DNA from: an uncultured bacterium
GTDB taxonomy: Bacteria; Bacteroidota; Bacteroidia; Bacteroidales; Muribaculaceae
Assembly: GCA_946184715.1 (NCBI GenBank)
Contig: CAMHGU010000050.1
Location: forward strand, 1 to 11,853
Length of the DNA stretch: 11,853 bases
Direction of reading: 5' to 3'
A model generated the notes under the pieces. It worked only from the letters and a program-made list of their open reading frames with translations. It was not told the DNA's origin and did not search any database. A program made the position numbers and the translations under genes. This document shows, in pieces, positions 1-9,702 of this stretch. The stretch's first letter is position 1. Every line of letters begins with the position of its first letter.

Positions 1-87
1 TGGGTGAAGGTGAAGACGCTGAGCGGAAAGGTGGGCTGGCTGCCCGAGTGGGAGCTTTGCGACAATCCGCTTACTACTTGTCCGTAA
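1..87 (+). CDS. C-terminal end of an SH3-like domain protein (5' partial)
   Basis: The first frame is open from the window edge to a TAA at 85-87, giving 28 residues. The part WVKVKTLSGKVGWLPEWEL has the look of the last strands of a bacterial SH3 (SH3b) domain: a W.KV strand, a turn, then GW(L/V) and a terminal hydrophobic strand. Such domains usually sit in secreted or envelope proteins and bind peptidoglycan or peptides. A short tail (CDNPLTTCP) follows. The start and the rest of the protein lie outside the window, so the full function cannot be given. It converges with the minus-strand glycosylase gene and the two coding regions overlap by 14 bases. The assignment rests on a short segment only. 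Confidence 0.55.
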   Translation, partial: WVKVKTLSGKVGWLPEWELCDNPLTTCP

Positions 88-678
88 ACCGGTAATTTTC
101 AGCTATTTCGAAGCCTACGCAGGAGAGCATCCTCGCGTAGGCTTCGGCTTTACGGTCGAGAGGGAGCGGATAGGCTCGCGAGGTGGAGGGCAGGCGCCAA
201 TGCTGCAGTGTGCGGCCGTTGAGCGTTATCTCCTCGTAACGCCCTATGGGCGGGACGCTCGTGGCGGTAGCCGTGGCCACCTGCTCGGCGGCGAGGGTGC
301 CGGTGGTGGCGATGGCGCGCAGCTGCGGCATCAGCTTGGCAAGCCGGTCGATGTCGGTAGGCTCGACAATCTTCAGAAAGGCGTCGGAGGCGTTGTCGCG
401 CAAGCGCACCACGGCTTCGGCGGTGTCGTAGAGCGCGATGCCGCGAGCGGTGAGAAACTCCTTGATGTCGTCAAGCCGGAACTGCCGGTGCTCGGTGTCG
501 CAGAATCGCTGCGCATCGCCGTAGAACGTCAGGCCCATGACGCGCCAGAAGTCGTTAATCCAGTTGGGGTAGTAGAACTCCATCTTCCGGCGGTGAGGCT
601 GGGGCGGGAAGGTGCCGAGGAAGAGCACGCGCGCGGTTGCGGGCGTGAACGGCTCGAAAGGGTGTCGCTCCGGCTGTG

Positions 679-682
<4 letters not shown>
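74..682 (-). CDS. Uracil-DNA glycosylase superfamily protein
   Basis: The 202-residue product resembles the small uracil-DNA-glycosylase-fold proteins found in Bacteroidota, which would remove uracil or other damaged bases from DNA in base-excision repair. Visible motifs are VLFLGTFPP (residues 19-27), in the place of the first active-site loop, then FYYPN (36-40) with N43 and FW, a TTG segment (126-128), and LPSTSRAYPL (164-173), in the place of the second, DNA-intercalating loop. The ATG at 680-682 overlaps the TGA of uvrA (679-681) as ATGA, so translation is probably coupled to uvrA. The frame stays open upstream to 829, but that stretch lies inside uvrA and reads as Arg/His-rich shadow sequence, so I reject the longer start. 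Substrate specificity cannot be read from the sequence. Linkage to uvrA fits a repair role. Confidence 0.85.
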
Positions 683-3539
<2,857 letters not shown>

Positions 3540-3555
<16 letters not shown>

Positions 3556-4574
3556 TTGTTGTTGTAGGTTACGAAGGTGCGGTTGCTGATTTTGAAGTCG
3601 CGCTGGGTGGCGACTTTTACTTTATAGCTCTTGCCGGCTTTGTTGGTAAGGGTCTTGGAGCGAATCCAGGGGTTGAGCTCTCGCAGCTGCAGGTAGCTCA
3701 TACCGTGCTCTTTGGCCCAGGCTGGCCAGTCGCTCACACGGCCTGTCACCTCCACCACCTTATAGGTGATGGGCTGATAGAGCTGGCTCTCGTCGAGGTA
3801 GAAGCCGTAGGCGTGGGGCTGCTCCATCACCATCTTCATCGCCAGGATGCGTGGCACATAGCGCGAGGTCTCTTCGGTGAGGTAGAGGTCGAGCGCGCTG
3901 GAGGCTTGCTGTGCCGAGAGCTCGTTGCTTATCTTTCCCATTCCGGCGTTGTAGGAGGCGGCCACGCTGGCCCAGTTGCCGTAGCGGTTGTAGCCGGCTT
4001 TGAGGTATTTGCAGGCGGCTTCGGTGGCTTTCTCGGGGTCGTAGCGCTCATCCACTTCGTCGCTCACTTCGAGCCCGTACTGCTTGCCGGTGGCGGCGAG
4101 GAACTGCCAGAGACCGGCGGCGTGGGCGGGCGAGTAGGCGCGCAGGCTCAAGTAGCTCTCGATGCAGGCCAGATATAGGAAGTCGAGGGGCACGCCGTTG
4201 CGCTTGAGTATCGGCGCCATTATGGGGAAGTAGCGGTTGGCGCGCTTGATGGTCAGTAGGGTGTTGCTATGGCCGAACACGAGCGAGGTGAGCTCGCGGT
4301 CCACACGCTCGTAGAGGTCGGTGCGGTCGAGGCTTATCTCTTGCCCGGCAAAGGTGATGCTTAGGGGCACTGAGGGGTTGATTACGGGGGCGTAGAGGGG
4401 CTGGCTGGCGCCGCGGCGTTGCGAGGCGGGCACTGCCGGAGCCGAGCCGTTGCTCACGCGGGCAGGGGGTGGCGGCACTTCGCCGGCCACTGAGGCGAGC
4501 GTGGCGGTAGCTATGAGGGCTACGGTGAGGGCGCGCGCCATGAATCGGTGGTGGTTACTCGGTTGAAATGACAT
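3540..4574 (-). CDS. Membrane-bound lytic murein transglycosylase, MltD-like (SLT domain)
   Basis: This predicted exported enzyme would cleave the MurNAc-GlcNAc bond of peptidoglycan, forming 1,6-anhydro-muropeptides. The 344 residues hold an N-terminal signal-like segment (ARALTVALIATATLASVAG, 13-31), a Pro/Ala/Ser-rich linker (about 34-65), and an SLT domain at about 105-245. The catalytic Glu lies in ACIESYLSLRAYSPAHAAGLWQF (E139); further family motifs are AASYNAG (205-211) and ETSRYVPRILA (235-245). The C-terminal part (about 268-325) reads like one degenerate LysM-type repeat ending in SYKVKVA. ATG at 4572-4574 overlaps the upstream gene by 20 bases. ATG at 4539-4541 (residue 12) gives a more compact signal peptide and a 13-base gap, and is equally plausible. 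There is no lipobox cysteine in the signal segment, so it is probably periplasmic or signal-anchored rather than a lipoprotein. Confidence 0.9.
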
Positions 4575-6003
4575 CGTCGGTTGTGGTTGGGGTTGGGGCT
4601 TCTTTGAAATTGATTATGTTGATATCTCCTTTAAGATTGTAGGTCTTGCCGTCGGCGCCGCGGGCTTTGATGACGTAGAAATACACGCCGTCGGGCACAA
4701 ATTTGCCGCCCTTGCGACCGTCCCAGCCTTGTGAGGGGTCGGTGAGCGTGGCCATCTTGATGCCGTAGCGGTTGAAGATGTGGCACTCAAACTCCACGAG
4801 CGAGGCCGCGGTGACGCGCCACACGTCGTTGATGCCGTCCTGGTTCTTGGGCGTGAAGGCGTTGGGGCAATCGAGGCGCGAATTGCCGATGGTGATGGTG
4901 TAGGTGTCGCCGTAGCACTCACACGAGGCATCGTCGTTGGCGCCGTAGAAGCGGGCGTAGAAGGTGCCGGCCTCCTTGAAGGTGTAGGTCACCTCTTGGC
5001 TGTTGAAGCGATACTGGAGGTCGGTAAAGTCGGCGTCGGTGGCAATCTGCCATTCGCGGAAGATTACGGCATCGGTGATGTGGGCCACAAATTCTATCTC
5101 GGCGGGCGCCGAGCCGCCCAGTCCGGCCTCGGAGTTCTTCTTCTTGTTGAGCTGGCGAGCCGTGGTGTAACACTGGGTGGCGGTGGTGGTGAAGTAATCG
5201 CTCTCGATGCTGAAATCTTCCTTCCACTCCTTGAGGAAGCGGTCGCCGGTGAGGGTGAACGAGGTGTTGCACAGCGGCGCGTCGATGGAGTTCTCGCGCT
5301 TGAAGTCGTCGATGACCACGGTCTTCTCCACCTGCTCGTAGCGCACATTGGCGTAGGGGTCGGTCTCTTCCTGCGGCTCTGTCTCCTCGCCGTCGCCCTC
5401 TCCGTCGGTATCGCCCTCTTCGGTGGTGGTATCCTGGGCGGTAGCGCTCTCTAAGCCTTGCAGCTCAAGTGTGAGATAGGATAGCTGCAGCTCGCGGCTG
5501 ATGGTGCGCCGCTGCCCGGTGATGGTGTAGTAGGCCATCTCCTCGCCGGTGCCGTCGAAGGTGAGCGTCATCTTGTCGCAGTCGGTGGTGGTGGGCAGGA
5601 TTATCGAGTTGACGTTGAGTCGATAATCGGCATAGTTGGTCACCCAGATGTAGGTGCGGTCGGTGCCTTGCTCTATGATGTAGCCATAATTGGCGGCCAC
5701 GGGCGAGAGGGTCGAGACGTTGCCGCTCTGCGTCACTCCCGTGGTCACCTCTTCGGCGTATCCGCCGCCGAGAGCGCTGTAGATATACCACGTGACGGGC
5801 TGAGCGTTGTCGCCGGTGAAGGTGATGTCCACGCCCTTGGTGTCGTAAATCACGTAGATGGCATCGAGGCCGGTGTTCTTCTCGGGCGTGATGGTCACGA
5901 TGCTGTGGTCGCTGCCCGTGAAGCTTACGCTCGCGGCGTGGCTCTTGTGGGCCGTCATCGCCGCTATCAGTATAGATAATGTGATGATTATTCGATTTCT
6001 CAT
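4555..6003 (-). CDS. Secreted protein with type B T9SS C-terminal domain (CHU_C / gliding-motility-associated)
   Basis: The 482-residue product starts with a signal peptide (MRNRIIITLSILIAAMTAHKSHA, cleavage near residue 23). Residues 25-185 form a beta-rich region I do not recognise. Then comes an acidic low-complexity linker (about 189-216, mostly Glu, Asp, Thr and Gly). Residues 300-372 read like a PKD/Ig-type fold (VTYTF, then AGTFYARFYG). Residues 378-464 are the CHU_C domain: CPNAFTPKNQDGINDVW, FNRYGIKM, GWDGR, VPDGVYFYVIKA, LKGDINII. In Bacteroidota this domain serves as the type B sorting signal that sends cargo through the outer membrane by type IX secretion. Unusually, about 17 residues rich in Thr and acids follow it. 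It is the first gene of the four-gene cluster, 20 bases downstream of a near-perfect promoter box. The cell-surface role is not known. Confidence 0.88.
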   Translation of the reverse strand: MRNRIIITLSILIAAMTAHKSHAASVSFTGSDHSIVTITPEKNTGLDAIYVIYDTKGVDITFTGDNAQPVTWYIYSALGGGYAEEVTTGVTQSGNVSTLSPVAANYGYIIEQGTDRTYIWVTNYADYRLNVNSIILPTTTDCDKMTLTFDGTGEEMAYYTITGQRRTISRELQLSYLTLELQGLESATAQDTTTEEGDTDGEGDGEETEPQEETDPYANVRYEQVEKTVVIDDFKRENSIDAPLCNTSFTLTGDRFLKEWKEDFSIESDYFTTTATQCYTTARQLNKKKNSEAGLGGSAPAEIEFVAHITDAVIFREWQIATDADFTDLQYRFNSQEVTYTFKEAGTFYARFYGANDDASCECYGDTYTITIGNSRLDCPNAFTPKNQDGINDVWRVTAASLVEFECHIFNRYGIKMATLTDPSQGWDGRKGGKFVPDGVYFYVIKARGADGKTYNLKGDINIINFKEAPTPTTTDDVISTE

Positions 6004-6023
6004 TTCCCGAAGCGTTTAGCCTA

Positions 6024-6054
6024 CAAAGATAGCAATTCGCCCCCACATAAGCAA
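6024..6054 (-). promoter_or_regulatory. Bacteroidota-type promoter of the four-gene operon
   Basis: On the minus strand the sequence reads TTG (6054-6052), 20 bases, then TATCTTTG (6031-6024). This matches the Bacteroidota sigma-ABfr consensus of TTTG/TTG, 19-21 bases, TAnnTTTG. The -7 box ends 20 bases before the ATG at 6003, so the untranslated leader would be only about 10-15 bases. It should drive the type B protein, the transglycosylase, uvrA and the glycosylase. No start site has been measured. Confidence 0.75.
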
Positions 6055-6074
6055 CCCCCACAATTTATAGAAGC

Positions 6075-6089
6075 TCTAGATTATCTAGA
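6075..6089. repeat. 15-base perfect palindrome (TCTAGAT-T-ATCTAGA)
   Basis: Two 7-base arms, TCTAGAT and ATCTAGA, flank one T in an AT-rich stretch between the response-regulator stop (6127) and the operon promoter. It lies about 20 bases upstream of the TTG element, where an operator or activator site could be. It is a poor intrinsic terminator because the stem is AT-rich and no T-run follows on the minus strand. TCTAGA is self-complementary, so part of the symmetry comes free. Confidence 0.4.
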
Positions 6090-6126
6090 ATATCTCGCTA
6101 AGGAATACTGGAATCCACTGCGGCAG

Positions 6127-6861
6127 CTATGCGAGGAGCTCGAGGAGCTTGTCGATGCCGTTTTTGGACAGCTCGAGGCGCTGTTCCTGGCCGTCGGGCG
6201 AGAGGAGAATGCAGCTGTGTTGCTGGTGGTTAAGGCGATACACCCGCGGGAGGTTGACGATGGTGCTGCGGTCCACTCGGGCGAAGGTGCCGGCGGGCAG
6301 CCGCTGCTCGAGCGCCAAGAGGCTTTCCAGCACCAGGTCTTTGCCGTGGAAGGTGTGGACGGCGGAGTAGTTGCCGTTGGCTTTGATGTAGGCGATGTCG
6401 GCCGGTGCCACGAAGAGCTTGCCGTTGAGCGACTTGAAGCTGAACTTCTCGGGCAGAGCCGGCTGTAGGGCGGCCGCTTCGGCTGCGGCGCGCGCCGCGG
6501 CCTTGGCGATGGCGTGGGCCAGCTCGCCTTTGTCGATGGGCTTGAGCAGGTAATCGACGGCCGACAGCTTGATGGCGCTCATCAGGTAGTTGCGGTCGCT
6601 ATAGGCAGTGGTGAAAATCACGTAGGGCAGGGGCATCGTAGGGCGAAGCTCTTCGAGCAGATGTAGGGAGTCGCGTCCCTGCAGTTGTATGTCGAGAAAG
6701 AGCAGGGCGGGGCGGTGGCGCAGGATGCTGAGGCGCGCGCTGTCGTAGTTGTCGCAGGCATCGACCACCTCTATCGTGTGGCCAAACTCCTCCAGCTTTG
6801 CCAGCAGCGACAGCCGCGGCAGCCGCTCATCTTCCACTACTATTGTCGTCAGCTTCTTCAT
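6127..6861 (-). CDS. LytTR-family response regulator
   Basis: This 244-residue two-component regulator has a receiver domain (about 4-120) and a LytTR DNA-binding domain (about 138-242). In the receiver, the acidic pair E10/D11, phospho-acceptor D57 (LLFLDIQL), T84/T85 (FTTAYSD) and K107 (LLKPID) are all present, so it should be phosphorylated. An Ala-rich linker (about 116-133) joins the domains. The LytTR part shows IAYIKANGNYSAVHT, LLALEQRLP, FARVDRSTIVNL and the usual C-terminal L(E)LSK. Proteins of this family bind direct DNA repeats set about two helical turns apart. The gene follows the sensor kinase after 11 bases and is surely its partner. Likely targets are its own operon and the divergent repeat-protein gene, judging from position only. 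Confidence 0.94.
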   Translation of the reverse strand: MKKLTTIVVEDERLPRLSLLAKLEEFGHTIEVVDACDNYDSARLSILRHRPALLFLDIQLQGRDSLHLLEELRPTMPLPYVIFTTAYSDRNYLMSAIKLSAVDYLLKPIDKGELAHAIAKAAARAAAEAAALQPALPEKFSFKSLNGKLFVAPADIAYIKANGNYSAVHTFHGKDLVLESLLALEQRLPAGTFARVDRSTIVNLPRVYRLNHQQHSCILLSPDGQEQRLELSKNGIDKLLELLA

Positions 6862-6872
6862 ATTGTCGTTAT

Positions 6873-9476
6873 TTAGTATTTAAAGTCGATGGGTACCCAC
6901 GTGGCGAAGCAGGTGCCGGCGGGGTGGCCGTCGGCGTCGCTGAGGTCGGTCACTTGCTGCTGTATCCGGTGCTTGTTGGCGCGGTTGTACAGCTCAATCT
7001 GCTGGCTAAGAATCTTCAGGCCCTGCTTGGTGGAGTGGCCGCCGGCGAGCGCGGCCTCGGTACGCCCTATGCCGTCGTCGCCTACACTCACGAGAATGCC
7101 GTCGGCACCCTCGCGCCGCTCGCGCTTGATGGTCACCGCCACGTGGCCGGTGCCGGCTTTGCGCGCGATGCCGTGCTTCACGGCGTTCTGGCAGTAGGTA
7201 TGGAGCAACATCGTGGGTAGCAATGCGTTGCGGTCCACGTCGGGCGATACGTCGATGGTGTACTGGAGCCGCTCGCCGTAGCGCATCTGCTCCAGCTCAA
7301 GATAGGTGCGAGCGTATTCTACCTCATCGGCCACCGTGCGCGATGGGCGGTCGATGTCGGATAGCGTCCGGTTGGTGAAGTCGGAGTAGAGCTTCAGGTA
7401 GTGGGTGGCTTCGTCGGTGGAGTGGTTCGACACGAAGTACTCTATGCCGGCGAGCACGTTGGAGTGGAAGTGGGGGATGGCCTTGAGGCGCACGGCGCTG
7501 AGCTGCAGCTCTTTCTTCTCCTTCTCTTCCTCCAGGCGCTTCATCTTGATGCGGGCACGGCGCTTCTCCACGCTGCGCGCCGCAAGCCACACGGCCACGG
7601 CCAGCAGGGCGATGCCCGCAAGCCAGGCCCACCACTGCTGCCACCACGGGCGCGGAGCCACCACGATGGCCGCCTCTTGGTTGTCGCTCAGCAGCAGGTC
7701 GGGGCGGAACGATGTCATCTCCTCCAGCCCGGCCACCCACACCGTGCCGTCGGCGTCCTCGGCCATCGTGGCCATCAGCGGCTCAATCATCGTGAAGCCG
7801 TTGCGGGCGTCAAACCAGTGGATGTCGGTCGCTTGGCAATCATCGTCGAGGCGTGCCACCATCAGGCCGTCGATTGCCGCGGCAACGAGGTAGCCGCGGG
7901 GCGATAGGTGCACGGCGCGTATCTCGTGGCCTTTGAGCGTGGGGAGGGTCTCGGTCATCGCGCGCAGCCGGTTGTCGTGGATGGTGTAGAGGGTGTCGCC
8001 TATGGCGAAGCTGATGCGCCCGCGCCCGTCGGTGGCCATCGTGGTGACTACAAGGGTGGTGGGGGTGCTCTTCACCTGCTCTATGCTCACGCGGCCGCTG
8101 TCGATGCCCGTCAGGCGGTATAGCCCGGGAGTGCAGCCCACCCAGAGCCGGCCGTGGCCGTCGTCGGCAGCGCACCATGGGCGCACGGTCTCAGTGGTCA
8201 GGGTGTCGAGCCTATGGCTGCCGGGGTCGTAGGAGAGCACGCTGCCGCGGGTGCCGATGATGAGGCGCTCGCCATAGCGGCTCACAAATTGGTAGCGGTC
8301 CTCGGGTAGTCGGAGCGGGGTGACGCCGCCGTCGGGCGTCACGGCAACCACGTCGCTACCGCTCGACATATACACCGTGCCGCCTATCACCGTGGCGCTC
8401 GGCGCGAAAAAGCGGTCGGCTTCGGTGGCAAGCAGGCGGTTGCCGGCAAGTACTTTGCCGTTGAGGGTACCCATCACCGGCTGCCCGCCGGCAAAGGCTA
8501 TCGCTCTCACTATGTCGTTCTCGTCAGTGAGCCGGTGGTTGACGAAGTTGCAGTGGAAGAAGCAGTAGGCGCCCTGATAGGTGGCGGCCCAGAGGCGGTT
8601 CCACTTGTCGATGAAGATGCCTTTAATCACGTTGAAGCCGGTGGCAAGCTGCCGCCACAGGCCGGCGTCGTAAAGCTCGATGGTGTGGGAGTCGGCCACG
8701 AGGAGCTGCCCTTGACGGTTCACACGCGCGAAGAGGCCGTAGTCGGGCGCCTCAAAGCGGTGTGCGCTCAGGAGCGTAAGGCCGTCGTGCCCCACGCGGT
8801 AAAGACCGTCGGCGGCCAGCGCAAGAAGCCCGTCGGCCGTGCGCGCAAACGCGTACACATCGGCCTTGTCGCTTATCTTCACCGCCACCTGCCCTTCCTG
8901 CAGGCGATACACGCCCTGCGGCGTAGGCACGTAGATGCGCGCCGTGTCAACGTATATCTTGCGGTCGGGCGTCATCGCGTCGAGCAGCGGCGAGGCTATC
9001 ACGCTCTCCATGCCCGCTGCCGTCATTCGGCACAAGCGCCGGTTCTGTTCCTGCTTATCCTCGAGCAGCACGTAGCCGGGCGGGAGGTCGGCCGCGTTGA
9101 AGTTGTTGAGCAGCAGCTTGCCGTCGGGGTCGATGGGCGATTGCTCGGCTCGGTCGCCGTCGATGCTCCATTGCCTTACGAAGCCGAGGGCGCGCACCTG
9201 CCCATCTACCTCCTGAAAGCTCACGATGTTCTCGCGCCGGCCGCGTAGGAAGGGGGTCAGCGTCAGCCCGTCGTAGCGCGCGAACCCCGATAGCGTGCCT
9301 ATATAGATGTAGCCGCGCGTGTCTTGCCACACCGTCTCGGTCTGCATCTGCGACAGCCCGTCGAGCGTGGTGAAGCGTCGGTAGCTCAGGTTGTGGGTCA
9401 GCGGCTCTTCGCCGGCCGCGCCCGTGAGCGCGACGGCGATGAGCAGCATTATCAGTAGTAATATCTTCTTAGTCAT
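6873..9476 (-). CDS. Sensor histidine kinase with periplasmic beta-propeller (LytS/His_kinase type)
   Basis: The 867-residue sensor partners the LytTR regulator. After a signal/anchor helix (1-22) a large periplasmic region follows. It begins with FTTLDGLSQMQTETVWQD and GTLSGFARYDG (60-70), typical of the two-component-regulator propeller (Reg_prop), with several further WVG/WAATYQG-like blades. A transmembrane helix (about 615-633) leads to a charged coiled coil (635-664) and a His_kinase domain with PHF, presumed phospho-acceptor H669, an N-box QNAVKH (N764) and a G-box VGDDGIG (799-804). The helix motif reads KAIPHFHSNVL, not the common QINPHFLFNSL. I see no Y_Y_Y domain and no fused receiver or AraC part, so this is not a classical hybrid system. 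I chose ATG at 9474-9476; a GTG at 9492-9494 would add six residues. Confidence 0.93.
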   Translation of the reverse strand: MTKKILLLIMLLIAVALTGAAGEEPLTHNLSYRRFTTLDGLSQMQTETVWQDTRGYIYIGTLSGFARYDGLTLTPFLRGRRENIVSFQEVDGQVRALGFVRQWSIDGDRAEQSPIDPDGKLLLNNFNAADLPPGYVLLEDKQEQNRRLCRMTAAGMESVIASPLLDAMTPDRKIYVDTARIYVPTPQGVYRLQEGQVAVKISDKADVYAFARTADGLLALAADGLYRVGHDGLTLLSAHRFEAPDYGLFARVNRQGQLLVADSHTIELYDAGLWRQLATGFNVIKGIFIDKWNRLWAATYQGAYCFFHCNFVNHRLTDENDIVRAIAFAGGQPVMGTLNGKVLAGNRLLATEADRFFAPSATVIGGTVYMSSGSDVVAVTPDGGVTPLRLPEDRYQFVSRYGERLIIGTRGSVLSYDPGSHRLDTLTTETVRPWCAADDGHGRLWVGCTPGLYRLTGIDSGRVSIEQVKSTPTTLVVTTMATDGRGRISFAIGDTLYTIHDNRLRAMTETLPTLKGHEIRAVHLSPRGYLVAAAIDGLMVARLDDDCQATDIHWFDARNGFTMIEPLMATMAEDADGTVWVAGLEEMTSFRPDLLLSDNQEAAIVVAPRPWWQQWWAWLAGIALLAVAVWLAARSVEKRRARIKMKRLEEEKEKKELQLSAVRLKAIPHFHSNVLAGIEYFVSNHSTDEATHYLKLYSDFTNRTLSDIDRPSRTVADEVEYARTYLELEQMRYGERLQYTIDVSPDVDRNALLPTMLLHTYCQNAVKHGIARKAGTGHVAVTIKRERREGADGILVSVGDDGIGRTEAALAGGHSTKQGLKILSQQIELYNRANKHRIQQQVTDLSDADGHPAGTCFATWVPIDFKY

Positions 9477-9497
9477 AAGTATCTTCTTGGCCACCTA

Positions 9498-9504
9498 CAA
9501 AATA
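9498..9504 (-). promoter_or_regulatory. Possible -7 box for the sensor/regulator operon
   Basis: The minus strand reads TATTTTG, one base shorter than the TAnnTTTG consensus, 21 bases before the chosen ATG at 9476. If used, transcription would begin near 9491, which would leave the GTG at 9494 untranscribed and favour the ATG. I see no clear TTG element at the right distance, so this is weak. Confidence 0.25.
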
Positions 9505-9561
9505 ACGAATTTTCTACCACACTGCCATCACTTTCGCCCGCTTCTGCTTCACTTTTTTCGC

Positions 9562-9661
9562 TCGTCACGCCCTGCGCCGCCTTCGTCACTCCCTGCCCCC
9601 GTTTCGTCAAAACCCTCTTTTGCGATGCTCCGGATTACACATTTTATTAATATATTCGTCA
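9562..9661 (+). repeat. Phased TCGTCA direct repeats (possible LytTR regulator sites)
   Basis: The exact hexamer TCGTCA occurs at 9562, 9583, 9604 and 9656. The first three are exactly 21 bases apart and the fourth 52 bases further, about 2, 2 and 5 helical turns. The first two 21-base units are similar beyond the hexamer, sharing TCGTCAC, then CCCTGC and CC at matching places (about 16 of 21 positions). LytTR-type regulators bind direct repeats about 21 bases centre to centre, and the core resembles the TTCGTC of AlgR sites. The regulatory role is inferred. Confidence 0.45.
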
Positions 9662-9670
9662 ATCAAAAGA

Positions 9671-9677
9671 TACTTTG
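9671..9677 (+). promoter_or_regulatory. Possible -7 box for the repeat-protein gene
   Basis: TACTTTG is one base shorter than TAnnTTTG and lies 25 bases before the ATG at 9703, the spacing seen for short Bacteroidota leaders. No TTTG/TTG element appears around 9647-9652 (AT-only sequence), and one TCGTCA copy (9656-9661) falls in the spacer. This would fit a promoter helped or blocked by a regulator, but the call is weak. Confidence 0.3.
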
Positions 9678-9702
9678 TTTCACCCTATAAACTGTAGCGA
9701 TT

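Larger units (their letters stand above)
9477..9702. other. Divergent intergenic control region
   Basis: These 226 bases separate the sensor kinase (leftward) from the repeat protein (rightward). I find no credible gene here. The middle (about 9530-9625) is pyrimidine-rich on the plus strand and holds 21-base repeats, while 9631-9700 is AT-rich and promoter-like. Both genes probably start from this region. Confidence 0.7.

Noticed and set aside
6075..6089. Rho-independent terminator of the response-regulator gene
   Set aside because: The stem is AT-rich, short and not followed by a T-run on the minus strand.
6873..9476. Hybrid two-component system of the polysaccharide-utilisation type
   Set aside because: No receiver or AraC domain is fused to the kinase, no Y_Y_Y domain is visible, and there are no SusC/SusD or glycosidase genes in the window.
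9562..9661. CRISPR array or recombination (att) site
   Set aside because: The repeated core is only 6 bases, spacers are too short and partly repeated themselves, and no cas or integrase gene is near.
9391..9690. Small plus-strand gene in the divergent intergenic region
   Set aside because: It starts inside the sensor kinase signal-peptide codons on the other strand, and its low-complexity product simply reflects the 21-base repeats.
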